DNA from: Phenylobacterium sp. | GTDB taxonomy: Bacteria; Pseudomonadota; Alphaproteobacteria; Caulobacterales; Caulobacteraceae | Direction of reading: 5' to 3' | NCBI RefSeq assembly: GCF_004799515.1 | Contig: NZ_SSMX01000055.1 | Location: 1 to 64,000 of the forward strand | Length of the DNA: 64,000 nucleotides | Part shown: piece after piece, positions 51,963-61,082 of the stretch | Layout of the letters: each line of letters begins with the position of its first letter | How positions within the stretch are numbered: position 1 is the first letter of the stretch | The notes under the pieces: generated by a model | The model's input: only the letters and a program-made list of their open reading frames with translations | Told to the model about the DNA's origin: nothing | Database searches by the model: none | Made by a program: the position numbers and the translations under genes

Positions 51963-52930
51963 CAGGCGACGTCCTTGAGCCAGGGGACCAGGAGGCCGGT
52001 CACCTCGGCGGGCCGCTCCTGCTGGGTCCAGTGGCCGCAGCCTTCCAGCACGTGGACGCCGCGCAGGTCGGTGACGTGCTTCTTCATCGTCGCGCCCGGA
52101 TCGTCGATGCGGCCGAAGCCGTTGAACGCCGGGTCCTTGTCGCCGCCGATCAGCAGGGTCGGCATGTCCAGGGTGCGGCCCTTGAACTGCTGCAGCCAGG
52201 CGAAGTCCCGCTCATGATTGCGGTAGCGGCTGATCGGCCCGAAGAACCCGGAGCCCTCGAATTCGCCGACGTAGTAGTCGAGATCCTGCGGCGTCATCCA
52301 GGCCGGGAAGACCTCGGGGTCGATCAGGCCCGCAAGCAGCGACTCGCCATGCTTCTTGTGCGCGCTCATCCCGGCCGGGGATTCAGCGCTGGCCCAATAG
52401 TAGAACTTGCGCAAGAAGCCGCGCACATCCGCCTGAGCCTCCGCTTCGGGCGGTCCCACGTCCTGGAACCAGGCCTGATAGAAGAAGCGGGCCTTGTCGG
52501 TGAAGGCCTCTTTGAAAATCTCGGTGAACGGCCGGTTCGGTATGCCGGAATAGGCCACCGACAGCCCCGCCACGGCGCGGAACGCCTCGGGGCGCGAGAG
52601 GGCCGAATTCCAGACGATGGGCGCGCCCCAGTCGTGGCCGATCAGGATGGCTGGGGCGTCCGGCTGCAGGGCGCGGGCCACGCCCGCCACGTCGGCGGTC
52701 AGGCTCTCCATGTCGTAGGCGGCCACGTCGCCGGGCTTGTCGGAGCTGCCGTACCCGCGCACGTCGATCGCCGCCGCCGTGAAGCCCGCCTCGGCGATGG
52801 GGCCGAGCTGGTGGCGCCAGGAATACCAGCTCTCCGGGAAGCCGTGGACCAGGACCACCAAGGGCCCCTCGCCCTCGACGGCCACGCGAAGTTTCGCCTG
52901 TCCGGCGTCGATGGTGCTGAATTGCGGCAT
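51962..52930 (-). CDS. Epoxide-hydrolase-type alpha/beta hydrolase
   Basis: 322 residues from the ATG at 52930, preceded by GGGAG. Alpha/beta-hydrolase with HGFPESWYSWRHQ (oxyanion HGxP), IDVRGYGSSDKP, nucleophile Asp100 in GHDWGAP (an Asp, as in epoxide hydrolases and dehalogenases, not Ser), cap domain with tyrosines that may assist ring opening, and His300 in CGHWTQQE. It opens epoxides to diols or removes halide. It leads the minus-strand operon with two GSTs and two crotonases. A haloalkane dehalogenase role is an alternative. Confidence 0.9.
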   Translation of the reverse strand: MPQFSTIDAGQAKLRVAVEGEGPLVVLVHGFPESWYSWRHQLGPIAEAGFTAAAIDVRGYGSSDKPGDVAAYDMESLTADVAGVARALQPDAPAILIGHDWGAPIVWNSALSRPEAFRAVAGLSVAYSGIPNRPFTEIFKEAFTDKARFFYQAWFQDVGPPEAEAQADVRGFLRKFYYWASAESPAGMSAHKKHGESLLAGLIDPEVFPAWMTPQDLDYYVGEFEGSGFFGPISRYRNHERDFAWLQQFKGRTLDMPTLLIGGDKDPAFNGFGRIDDPGATMKKHVTDLRGVHVLEGCGHWTQQERPAEVTGLLVPWLKDVA

Positions 52931-53038
52931 TCGCCTGCTCCCTATGGCGGCCATGCAAAGCCGCTGGGCGCGGTCCTGGCAAGGGTGACGGCGCGGCGCC
53001 CGCGTGCCAGCATCGGCGCAAACCGGAGGCGCTTCAGC

Positions 53039-53770
53039 GTGGACGAGCTCGATTTCAGGGCCAAGGGCGTGCTCGTCGTGGGCGGCTCCAGCGGCATCGG
53101 CAACGGCATAGCCCACGCCTTCGCCGAGCGCGGCGCGGCGGTCCATGTCTGGGGCACGCGGCCAACGACGGCGGACTATGCCGGCGTCGAGGGCTCCGAC
53201 TTGGACGGCCTGGCCTACGCCTGCGTCGACGTTGGCGACCGCGCCCAGATCGCCGCCGCCGCCGGGCCGCCGGCGCTCGACATCCTGGTCCTCTGCCAGG
53301 GGACCGTCGTCTACAAGCGCGGGGAGTTCCAGCCGGATGGCTGGGACCGGGTGATGGCGGTCAACCTCGACAGCCTGATGGCCTGCGCCATGAAGTTCCA
53401 CGATGCGCTGGCGGCGCGCCGGGGCGTGATCATCATCGTGAGCTCGGTCTCCGGCTTCACCGCCAACCGCGGCAACCCGGCCTACGCGGCTTCCAAGGCC
53501 GGCGCGGTCAGCCTGACCCGGACCCTCGGCCAGGCCTGGGCGCCCGACGGGATCCGGGTGGTGGGGCTGGCGCCCGGCCTGGTCGACACCAAGCTGACCA
53601 AGGTCACCACCGAGCATCCCGGACGGCTGGAGGTCGCCCTGCGCTCCATCCCGCTCGGCCGGATGGGCACGCCCAGGGACATGGCCGGCGCGGCCTTGTT
53701 CCTCGCCTCGCCGCTGGCGGCCTATGTGGTCGGCCAGACCCTGGTGGTGGACGGAGGGCTGTCGCTGTGA
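53039..53770 (+). CDS. Short-chain dehydrogenase/reductase
   Basis: 243 residues from the GTG at 53039, with CCGGAGG upstream. GGSSGIGNGIAHAFAERG, WGTRP, VDVGD, LCQGT instead of NNAG, SSVSGF (Ser), YAASKAGAVSLTRT (Tyr, Lys) and LGRMGTPRDMAGAALFLAS. It is an NAD(P)-dependent alcohol dehydrogenase. Its stop overlaps the next SDR start by 4 bases (GTGA). Divergent from the epoxide hydrolase operon across 108 bases; it may oxidise the diols made there. Confidence 0.93.
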   Translation: MDELDFRAKGVLVVGGSSGIGNGIAHAFAERGAAVHVWGTRPTTADYAGVEGSDLDGLAYACVDVGDRAQIAAAAGPPALDILVLCQGTVVYKRGEFQPDGWDRVMAVNLDSLMACAMKFHDALAARRGVIIIVSSVSGFTANRGNPAYAASKAGAVSLTRTLGQAWAPDGIRVVGLAPGLVDTKLTKVTTEHPGRLEVALRSIPLGRMGTPRDMAGAALFLASPLAAYVVGQTLVVDGGLSL

Positions 53771-54552
53771 GCGCCTCCGCCAGGGGAGCGCCGGGGCGGT
53801 CCGTCGAGGGCCTGACCGCCTTCATCACCGGCGCGGCCAGCGGCATGGGCCGCGCCACCGCCGAGGTGTTCGCCGCCGAGGGCGCGCACGTGGCGCTGTC
53901 GGACATCGCCGGCGAGGCTGTGGGCGAAGTGGCGGACGACCTGGTCCACCGGGGCTTGAGCGCCGAGGCCTGGATGCTCGACGTGGCGGACGGACCGGCC
54001 ATCGCGACGGTCGTGGCCGCGGCGGCGGCGCGCTTCGGCGGCCTCGACATCGTCGTCAACAACGCCGGCGTCAGCGGATTTTCCGCTATCGATTCAGATG
54101 ACTACGAACATGTCTGGGCGCGCGCGCTCGGCGTTCTCTTGACCGCGCATCAGCGGATCGTCCGCGCCGCCCTGCCGCACCTGCGCCGTTCGTCCAGCCC
54201 ACGCATCGTCAACATCGCCTCCACCGAGGCCCTGGGCGCCACCGCCCGCGACAGCGCCTACGCCGCGGCCAAGGCGGGCGTCACCGGCCTGACCCGCGCG
54301 CTGGCGGTCGAGCTCGGCCGCGAGGGGATCACCGTCAACTGCATCTGTCCGGGGCCGATCCTCACCGGCATGACTGAGGCCATCCCCGAGGCTGACCGCG
54401 CGACCTTCGCCAAGCGGCGCACGGCGCTCGGTCGCTATGGCCGGCCCGACGAGGTGGCGCACATGACCCTGAGCCTATGTTTGCCGGCAGCGTCCTACAT
54501 TACCGGCGCGGTGATCCCGGTGGACGGCGGCCTGATGGCCCGGAACGCCTAA
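53767..54552 (+). CDS. Short-chain dehydrogenase/reductase
   Basis: 261 residues, GTG start inside the upstream stop. TGAASGMGRATAEVFAAEG, LSDIAGEA (Asp for NAD), NNAGVSGF, NIASTEALGATARDSAYAAAKAGVTGLTRAL (Ser, Tyr, Lys), CPGPILTGMTEAIPEA. Likely an NAD-dependent dehydrogenase working in the same path as its coupled partner. The two are only distantly similar, so they probably use different substrates. Confidence 0.94.
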   Translation: MSASARGAPGRSVEGLTAFITGAASGMGRATAEVFAAEGAHVALSDIAGEAVGEVADDLVHRGLSAEAWMLDVADGPAIATVVAAAAARFGGLDIVVNNAGVSGFSAIDSDDYEHVWARALGVLLTAHQRIVRAALPHLRRSSSPRIVNIASTEALGATARDSAYAAAKAGVTGLTRALAVELGREGITVNCICPGPILTGMTEAIPEADRATFAKRRTALGRYGRPDEVAHMTLSLCLPAASYITGAVIPVDGGLMARNA

Positions 54553-54568
54553 TCGCAGGACCCGAACG

Positions 54569-54775
54569 TCACTCGGCCGCGATAATTGTCTCTTCGTGAT
54601 GTTCACCGCCGAGGCCAATCTCCGGATGCCGCTGGACAAGCTCGGACCGCTCGGCGGCGAGGCGCTCCCAGGTATTCGCCATTTCCAGAAGCTGGTCCCG
54701 CTGCGGACCCGCCACGCCGGCGGCGAGCTGGCGACATTCAACAGCGTGTTGACGGTACTCGGACGCTTTCTTCAA
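54569..54775 (-). CDS. Small conserved-looking protein
   Basis: 68 residues from the TTG at 54775 with GGAG seven bases upstream. The sequence EYRQHAVECRQLAAG ... RDQLLEMANTWERLAAER is a familiar two-helix motif of small alphaproteobacterial proteins of unknown function. The frame stays open further upstream (to 54973), but that segment overlaps the promoter of the secreted protein gene. Convergent with the second SDR. Confidence 0.7.
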   Translation of the reverse strand: MKKASEYRQHAVECRQLAAGVAGPQRDQLLEMANTWERLAAERSELVQRHPEIGLGGEHHEETIIAAE

Positions 54776-54923
54776 CCCGGAACTCCAGACGCTGCAAGGC
54801 TCCCGATCCACGGGAGCCATCCCGTGCAACGCCTCACCGCCGGATAGGATGCATCCGACGCGCCGCTTGCCAGACGGCGCATCCGGGCGAACACTCCCGC
54901 GCAAAAGCCATGGGGAGCAAAAG

Positions 54924-55955
54924 ATGCGTATGACCAAGGGGCTGGCCCTCGCGGCAGTCTTCGCCGCCGCCATCTCGGTGACAGCCGTCCAGGCCGCGCC
55001 CTACCAGGCGCCCCGGAACGGCTTCGGCCAGCCGGACCTGCAGGGGGTCTGGACCAACGCCTCGCTCACCAGCTTGCAGCGGCCGGCGATGTTCAAATCC
55101 CTGACCCTCACCGACGCGGAAGCCGCCGCGCTCGAGAAGCGCCGCGCCGCCGCCCGCGCCCAGCAGGACAAGCCCACCGATCCCAACTCCGGCGCGCCGC
55201 CCGCCGCCGCCGACCCGGGCGGCTACAACGCCTCCTGGACCGATCCGGGCGTCAGCCTGGGCCGCATCGACGGCCAGGTGCGCACCTCCTGGATCGTCGA
55301 TCCGGTAGACGGCCGCCTGCCCTACACCACCGCCGGACACGCCGCCTACATCGCCGCCCTCAGCAAGGCGCGGAACAGCTGGGACGGGCCGGAGAACCGC
55401 CCCCTGGGCGAGCGCTGCATCCTGGGCTTCGGCTCCACGGCCGGCCCGCCGATGCTGAACGTGCTCTACAACAACAACTACCAGATCGTGCAGTCGAAGG
55501 ACGCGGTGGTCATCCTGGTGGAGATGAACCATGACGCCCGCATCATCCGGCTAACCGACAAGAAGCACCTGCCGAACTTCATGCGGCCCTGGATGGGCGA
55601 CAGCATCGGCTGGTGGGACGGCGACACCCTGGTGGTGGAGACCACCAACTTCAATCCAGGCGAGAGCCTCAGGCCCTATTTCGACAACTCCATCCTGCTG
55701 TCGCCAGGCGCCAAGGTGACCGAGCGCTTCACCCGCGTCTCACCCACCCAGATCCTCTACCGCTTCCAGGTCGACGACCCGGCGACTTACAGCCAGGTCT
55801 GGAAGGCTGAGATGCCGTTCAACGCCGCCAAGGGTCCGGTCTACGAATACGCCTGTCACGAGGGCAACTACGCCCTGCCCGGCATCCTGGCCGGCGCCCG
55901 CAAGGCGGAGAAGGAAGGCCGGAAGATCGAGGCCGTGGACGTCAGCGGCCGATAG
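54924..55955 (+). CDS. Secreted protein of unknown function
   Basis: 343 residues from the ATG at 54924, after GGGGAG. A signal peptide (MRMTKGLALAAVFAAAISVTAVQA) leads to a mature protein with PDLQGVWTNASLTSLQRPAMF, then DPVDGRLPYTTAGHAAYIAAL, GERCILGFGSTAGPPML, YQIVQSKDAVVILVEMNHDARIIRL, SIGWWDGDTLVVETTNFNPG and YEYACHEGNYALPGIL. Two cysteines may form a disulfide. This is a repeated family in Caulobacterales and sphingomonads with no assigned function. The GxWTN and WDGDTLVVET motifs recall lipid-binding beta-barrels; that is speculative. Confidence 0.85.
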   Translation: MRMTKGLALAAVFAAAISVTAVQAAPYQAPRNGFGQPDLQGVWTNASLTSLQRPAMFKSLTLTDAEAAALEKRRAAARAQQDKPTDPNSGAPPAAADPGGYNASWTDPGVSLGRIDGQVRTSWIVDPVDGRLPYTTAGHAAYIAALSKARNSWDGPENRPLGERCILGFGSTAGPPMLNVLYNNNYQIVQSKDAVVILVEMNHDARIIRLTDKKHLPNFMRPWMGDSIGWWDGDTLVVETTNFNPGESLRPYFDNSILLSPGAKVTERFTRVSPTQILYRFQVDDPATYSQVWKAEMPFNAAKGPVYEYACHEGNYALPGILAGARKAEKEGRKIEAVDVSGR

Positions 55956-56126
55956 CCGTCGCCGCATGGGACTCGCCTCACGCGGGAGTTCTTTGACGAA
56001 ACCCGCGAAGCATGTCGCCATCGTCCGGCAGACTCTGCCGGCGCCGCGCCGATCGACGGGATCGCCGATCGCTCGGACGGTCCGCCGCGGGTCCGCGTCG
56101 GATGGACGGCACAGGGCGGTTTCGTC

Positions 56127-56705
56127 ATGAGCGTGCGCAATCTGGACCCGCCCGAGACGGGTCCAGACGAACCTCGCCCCAACTGGGGCTTCGCCGTGCC
56201 GGCGGACGATTTGCCGCCGGAGTTCGAGGCCGACGAGGTCGGCGGTTTCGACGATTTCGAGGACGCGCCGGAGCCCCTGGACGGCCTGTCCTGGCTGGGC
56301 GCGGCGGTGATGGCCGCGGTGGCCCTGGTCATCGGGATCGCCATCGGCGTCTGGGTGGTTCCCCTGCTGCGGCCGGCGCCCAAGCCCGAGCCGGTCGCGC
56401 CGGTCTCGGCCGCGGCCCCGTTGCAGACCGTCGAGCCGGCCGCCACCGCCCCCGAGCCGTCGGCGCCGCCCGCGCCGGTGCTTCGCGCCGCGACCGCGCG
56501 TCTGGACCCCGCGCAGGAGCTGGCGGCCGAACCGCCGCCCGAAGCCATGCCGAGCGGGACGCGCCGCCGTGGCCATCCGAAGACCGAGCCCGCGCCGCGG
56601 CCGTTGACGGCGGCCAAGCCGACTGCGCCGCCGACGAAGCCGGCGCCTGAAAACCTCTCGCCCATCGACGAGCTGTTGGCCGCGACCGTCGAAGCCCCGC
56701 ACTGA
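56127..56705 (+). CDS. Single-TM Pro/Ala-rich protein
   Basis: 192 residues. N-terminal 60 residues are acidic (PPEFEADEVGGFDDFEDAPEP), a membrane segment lies at about 58-80 (LGAAVMAAVALVIGIAIGVWVV), and the rest is a Pro/Ala-rich periplasmic tail with RRRGHPKTEPAPRPL. No family recognised. The open antisense frame of the BVMO gene (see 56722) overlaps it, which I attribute to the frameshift there. Upstream, CGCGGG (55981-55986) and CCCGCG (56002-56007) form a weak hairpin. Confidence 0.65.
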   Translation: MSVRNLDPPETGPDEPRPNWGFAVPADDLPPEFEADEVGGFDDFEDAPEPLDGLSWLGAAVMAAVALVIGIAIGVWVVPLLRPAPKPEPVAPVSAAAPLQTVEPAATAPEPSAPPAPVLRAATARLDPAQELAAEPPPEAMPSGTRRRGHPKTEPAPRPLTAAKPTAPPTKPAPENLSPIDELLAATVEAPH

Positions 56706-56721
56706 GGCGGAGCCACGCCGC

Positions 56722-58540
56722 CTAGCTGAGTTCGAAGCCCCGCCAGGCCGCCGTTGGCGCGCCACTCTTCCAGCACCTTGACGAAGGCCACCGGCCCCGC
56801 GCCGTACGAGCCGTTGCGCGCGCTCATGTCCCGCACATTGCCCTCGTTGTTGTAGTAGCCGGGCGTGCAGTCCTCGAGGAACTTCTGGCGCATGATGGCC
56901 AGGTCCACGATCGTCTGCACCCACGCGTCCTCGGCGTCCTGAGAGGGCTCGACCACCCGCACCTGATGCTCGGCGCAGTGCTGCAGCACATAGGCGATGT
57001 GCTTGGACTGCTCGTTGATCATGTGCGGGAAATTGGCTGTGAAGCCCGACTGGGTGTTGGAGATGATGAAGACGTTGGGGAAGCCGCGCGTGGTCAGGCC
57101 GTGCAGGGTTGAGGCGCCCTCGGCCCACTTCTCCGTCAGGCTGAGACCGCCCCGCCCATAGAGCTCATAGCCCGAGCGCCGCGCGTAGCCCGTGCCCACC
57201 TCGAAGCCGGTCGCATAGACGATGCAGTCGAGCTCGTATTCGACGCCGTTGGCGACGATCCCCGCCTCGGTGATCCGCTCCACGCCGCGCCCTTCGGTGT
57301 CCACCAGATGCACGTTCGGCCGGTTGAACGCGGCCAGGTAGTCGTCGTGGAAGCACGGCCGCTTGCAGAACTGGTTGTAGTAGGGCTTCAGCGCCTCGGC
57401 GGTGGCGCGGTCCTGGACGACGCTGTCCACCCGAGCGCGCACCTGCTCCATCTTCTTGAAGTCCGCGAGCTGCATCAGCGCCGCCGGATCGTCCACCGTC
57501 TCGCCCGCCATGGCCTTCTTGCGCGCCAGGAGCAGGATGTTGCCGATGATGTCGGTCCAACCGTCGTTGACCAAGTCCTCGGCCTGGAAGCCGCCGGAGA
57601 CCAGGACGTTGAAATTGTCCATCCGCCGCTGCTGCCAGCCGGGCTCCAGGCTCGACGCCCAGTCAGGGTCGGTGGGGCGGTTGTTGCGCACGTCGATCGA
57701 GGATGGCGTGCGCTGGAAGACAAAGAGCTCGCCCGCGCCGGCGCCCAGGTGCGGCACGCATTGCACGGAGGTCGCCCCGGTGCCGATCACGCCCACCCGC
57801 TTGCCGGCGAGACCTGTCAGGCCGCCGTCCGACGTGCCGCCGGTGTACTCATAGTCCCAGCGGCTGGTGTGGAAGGAATGGCCCTTGTAGCTCTCGATGC
57901 CCGGAATGCCGGGCATCTTCGGCCGGTGCAGCGGGCCGTTGGCCATCACCACGAAACGGGCCTTCAGCGCATCGCCGCGGTTGGTCGCCACGGTCCAGCG
58001 CGCCGCCGCCTCGTCCCAGGTCATCCCGGTGACCTCGGTCTGGAACAGGGCGCCGGGATAGAGGCCGAAGTGCTCGCCGATCGCGCGGCTGTGGGCCAGG
58101 ATCTCCGGGGCGCGGGAGTACTTCTCCTTCGGCACGTAGCCGATCTCTTCCAGGAGCGGCAGGTAGATGTAGCTCTCGATGTCGCAGGCCGCGCCGGGAT
58201 AGCGGTTCCAATACCAGGTGCCGCCGAAGTCGCCGCCCTTCTCGATGATCCGCACGTCCTCGATCCCCGCCTCGCACAGCCGGGCCGCGGCCAGCAGACC
58301 GCCGAAGCCGCCACCGACCACCACCTCGGCCTCGTCGCTCAACGGCGCGCGGCTGAAGCCCGGCGCCACATAGGGGTCGTCGAGGTAATGGGCGAAGTCG
58401 CCGGCGATCTCGCGGTACTGGGCGTTGCCGTCGGCGCGCAGGCGCTTGTCACGTTCTTGCCGGTAGCGGGCCTTCAGGGCCTCGGGGTCGAAGTCCAGGC
58501 CATCGTCGGCGGGCGGCGCAGAATCCAGCGTATCGGTCAT
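56722..58540 (-). CDS. Baeyer-Villiger flavin monooxygenase with probable C-terminal frameshift
   Basis: About 605 residues from the ATG at 58540 (GAAGGA upstream). FAD site GGGFGG (76-81), NADPH site GTGATS (253-258), and the BVMO fingerprint YKGHSFHTSRWD (218-229; first residue Tyr instead of Phe). It inserts oxygen next to a ketone, giving an ester or lactone. At 56738-56741 a run of four G (minus strand) shifts the frame; removing one G gives a natural end, GGLAGFELS then TAG at 56722-56724. As written the frame runs on to 55868, adding 280 low-quality residues antisense to two other genes. A sequencing or assembly slip, or a true frameshift, is likely. Confidence 0.85.
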
Positions 58541-58719
58541 GGCGTCCTTCGTCGTTTCCGGCCCGGTTTTGCCCATCAGGCTAGAGATGACGCCGCGACA
58601 ATCAAGCGGTTAGGCCGCCACGCCATACCGCGCCTACGAACACGAAAGCGGCTCCGGCGAACGCTGCGGATCGGCGGTTTGGGAGGAAGACCTTAACCTG
58701 ATGGCGCCACGGTGCAGGC

Positions 58720-60981
58720 ATGGCAGTCCTGACCGCCGCAAAGCATGCCGCGCCCGGGGGGGCTCACGGCCTGGGGTTCGACACCCTGCCCGTCGCCATG
58801 GCTGTGCTCGACGCGGAACTGCGCTTCCTCGACGCAAACCGCGCCTTCGCCGACCTCCTGAGCGTGCCGGCGCCCAGCCTGACGGGCGAGCCATTGGGCC
58901 ACCGCCTGCGCCTGGCGGCCTTCGACGTCCCCACCGGCGAGGGCGTGCAGACGTTCGGCTTCCAGCGCCCCGATGGCCCCTGCTGGATGCGCCTGGACCT
59001 GCTGGAGCAGGGCGACCACATCCTGGCGAGCCTGGTGGACGTCACCGGGGAGCGTACGGTGCTGGAGCGGATGAAGGCCGACTACGCCGCCCGCGGCCGG
59101 CTGATGCACGACGCCGAGGTCGGCGTCTGGCGCTACGATCCCGAGGCCCAGCTCTACCATTTCCCCACCGAACTCGCGCTCGGCCACGCCGCGATCCAGG
59201 AGCCTGTCCCACTGGCGGCCCTGCAGGCCATCCAGCACGAGGACGACCGGGCGATCGACACCCGCATCCGCACGCGCCTCACCCAGGAGGAAGGCGCCGA
59301 CGAGGCGCTGATCCGCTACCGCACCGGCGACGGCGGCTGGCGTCACCTGCGGGTGCTCTACCGTTCCGGCCGCAAGCTGAAGTCCGGCCGCTATGAGATG
59401 TATGGCCTGAGCCAGAACGTCACCGCGCTCGCCATGGCCCGCGACGACGCCAACGAAAGCGCCGGCCGCCTGAAGCTGGCCCTGGCCGCCGCCCGCGCCG
59501 GGGTCTTCGGCTTCGACTACGCCAAGGGCGACTACTGGCTCTCCAAGGAGTTCCGCGACCTGGTCGGCGAACAGACCGTCGACTACGCGACCGCCGCCGA
59601 AGACCCGCGGGTGATGTTCCACCCCGACGACCGCGACACCATGCGGGCCATGGGCCAGGCCAGCATCAAGGCCGGCCAGCCGATCTCCGCGGAGGCCCGC
59701 GTGATGCGCCCGGAAGGCCCGCTGTGGGTGCGCATCTACTGGCAGACCGAATGCGACGCGGCGGGCGCGCCGGCCCGCGGCGTAGGCCTGTTGCTCGACA
59801 TCGACGAGCAGAAGCGCCAGTCGCTGGCCCTGGACGAGGCGCGCCTCCTGGCGGAGTCCGCCACCGCTTCGAAGTCCAGCTTCCTGGCCTCGGTCAGCCA
59901 CGAGATCCGCACCCCAATGAACGGCATCGTGGGCGTCCTGAACCTCCTGAAGCGCGAGGGCCTTTCCGCCGAGGGCCGCGACCTCCTGGGCGAGGCCCTG
60001 GCCTGCAGCGATATGCTGGCCCAGCTGATCGACGACGTGCTCGACTTCTCCAAGATGGAGGCCGGCAAGCTCGACGTGACGCCGGCGCCCACCGATCCGG
60101 CCGCGGTGATGGCCAGCGTCGTGGCCCTGCTGCAGCCCCAGGCCGACGCCAAGAACCTCTATCTGCGCGTGGTCGCCGAGCCGCCGGCCTTGGGCGAAAG
60201 CGGTTGGGCGGCGATCGACCCGATCCGCCTGCGCCAGTGCCTGTTCAACATCATCGGCAACGCCGTGAAGTTCACCGAGGCCGGCGGCGTCGAGGTGCGC
60301 ATGCGCTTCACGGGCGCCGACGGCGGCCGCAAGCTGCGCGTCGAGGTGCAGGACACCGGCGTCGGCGTGCCCGACCACGCCAAGGCCGCCCTCTTCGACC
60401 GCTTCCAGCAGGCCCACACCGGCCCCGACCGCAAGTTCGGCGGCACGGGCCTGGGCCTCGCCATCTCCCGCAGCCTGGCGCGGATGATGGGCGGCGAGAT
60501 GGGTTTCGACTCCGTCGAGGGCGAAGGCTCGACCTTCTGGTTCGAGATCGCCGCGCCGCCGGCCGCGGCCGCCTCCGGCGCGCCCCAGGCCGAGGCGGGC
60601 GACGCGCCGCTGACCGGCCTGAGGATCCTAATCGTCGACGACAACCGCACCAACCGCCTGGTCGGCCTGAAATCCCTGGAGGCCCTGGGCGCCGTGGCCG
60701 AGACCGCCGACAGTGGCGAGGCGGCCATCGCCGCCGCCGCCAAGGGTGGCTACGACCTGGTGCTGATGGACGTGAACATGCCCGGCATGGATGGGATGGA
60801 GGCCACCCGCCAGATCCGCGCCCTGCCCGGCCCGCGGGCGGACGTGCCGATCGTGGCGCTGACCGCAGACGTCATGACCCACCACCAGGCCGCCTATCAC
60901 GCCGCGGGGATGAACGGCTTCGTGCCCAAGCCCTTCTCGCCGGCGCAGCTCCTGGCCGAGATCGTCCGGATCGCGGGCTGA
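58720..60981 (+). CDS. Triple-PAS hybrid histidine kinase with receiver
   Basis: 753 residues, no membrane segment. PAS 1 (18-110), PAS 2 (125-240) and PAS/PAC 3 (255-365), then HisKA with His394 (VSHEIRTPMNG), HATPase_c with N box (NIIGNAVKF), DTGVGV and GGTGLGL, and a receiver (634-752) with Asp640-Asp641, Asp684 (LMDVNMPGMDG) and Lys737. It is a cytoplasmic signal sensor; the ligand is unknown. It is divergent from the BVMO gene and followed by the DUF1800/DUF1501 pair. No separate response regulator is adjacent. Its receiver is less similar to that at 8831 than the degenerate copy is. Confidence 0.93.
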   Translation: MAVLTAAKHAAPGGAHGLGFDTLPVAMAVLDAELRFLDANRAFADLLSVPAPSLTGEPLGHRLRLAAFDVPTGEGVQTFGFQRPDGPCWMRLDLLEQGDHILASLVDVTGERTVLERMKADYAARGRLMHDAEVGVWRYDPEAQLYHFPTELALGHAAIQEPVPLAALQAIQHEDDRAIDTRIRTRLTQEEGADEALIRYRTGDGGWRHLRVLYRSGRKLKSGRYEMYGLSQNVTALAMARDDANESAGRLKLALAAARAGVFGFDYAKGDYWLSKEFRDLVGEQTVDYATAAEDPRVMFHPDDRDTMRAMGQASIKAGQPISAEARVMRPEGPLWVRIYWQTECDAAGAPARGVGLLLDIDEQKRQSLALDEARLLAESATASKSSFLASVSHEIRTPMNGIVGVLNLLKREGLSAEGRDLLGEALACSDMLAQLIDDVLDFSKMEAGKLDVTPAPTDPAAVMASVVALLQPQADAKNLYLRVVAEPPALGESGWAAIDPIRLRQCLFNIIGNAVKFTEAGGVEVRMRFTGADGGRKLRVEVQDTGVGVPDHAKAALFDRFQQAHTGPDRKFGGTGLGLAISRSLARMMGGEMGFDSVEGEGSTFWFEIAAPPAAAASGAPQAEAGDAPLTGLRILIVDDNRTNRLVGLKSLEALGAVAETADSGEAAIAAAAKGGYDLVLMDVNMPGMDGMEATRQIRALPGPRADVPIVALTADVMTHHQAAYHAAGMNGFVPKPFSPAQLLAEIVRIAG

Positions 60982-61082
60982 CGGCCAAGCTGCGTCCGCG
61001 AGCCGCCAAGGCCGCGCCTTACTCGCGACGGGATTACGGAGTTCTATGGCGTAAGGAGCATTCCGCTCCGGCAGACGAGGTC

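Noticed and set aside
55868..56737. Long C-terminal extension of the BVMO as a real fusion domain
   Set aside because: Composition is Gly/Ala/Ser/Arg-rich with no fold, it lies antisense to two genes, and a one-base correction gives a family-like ending.
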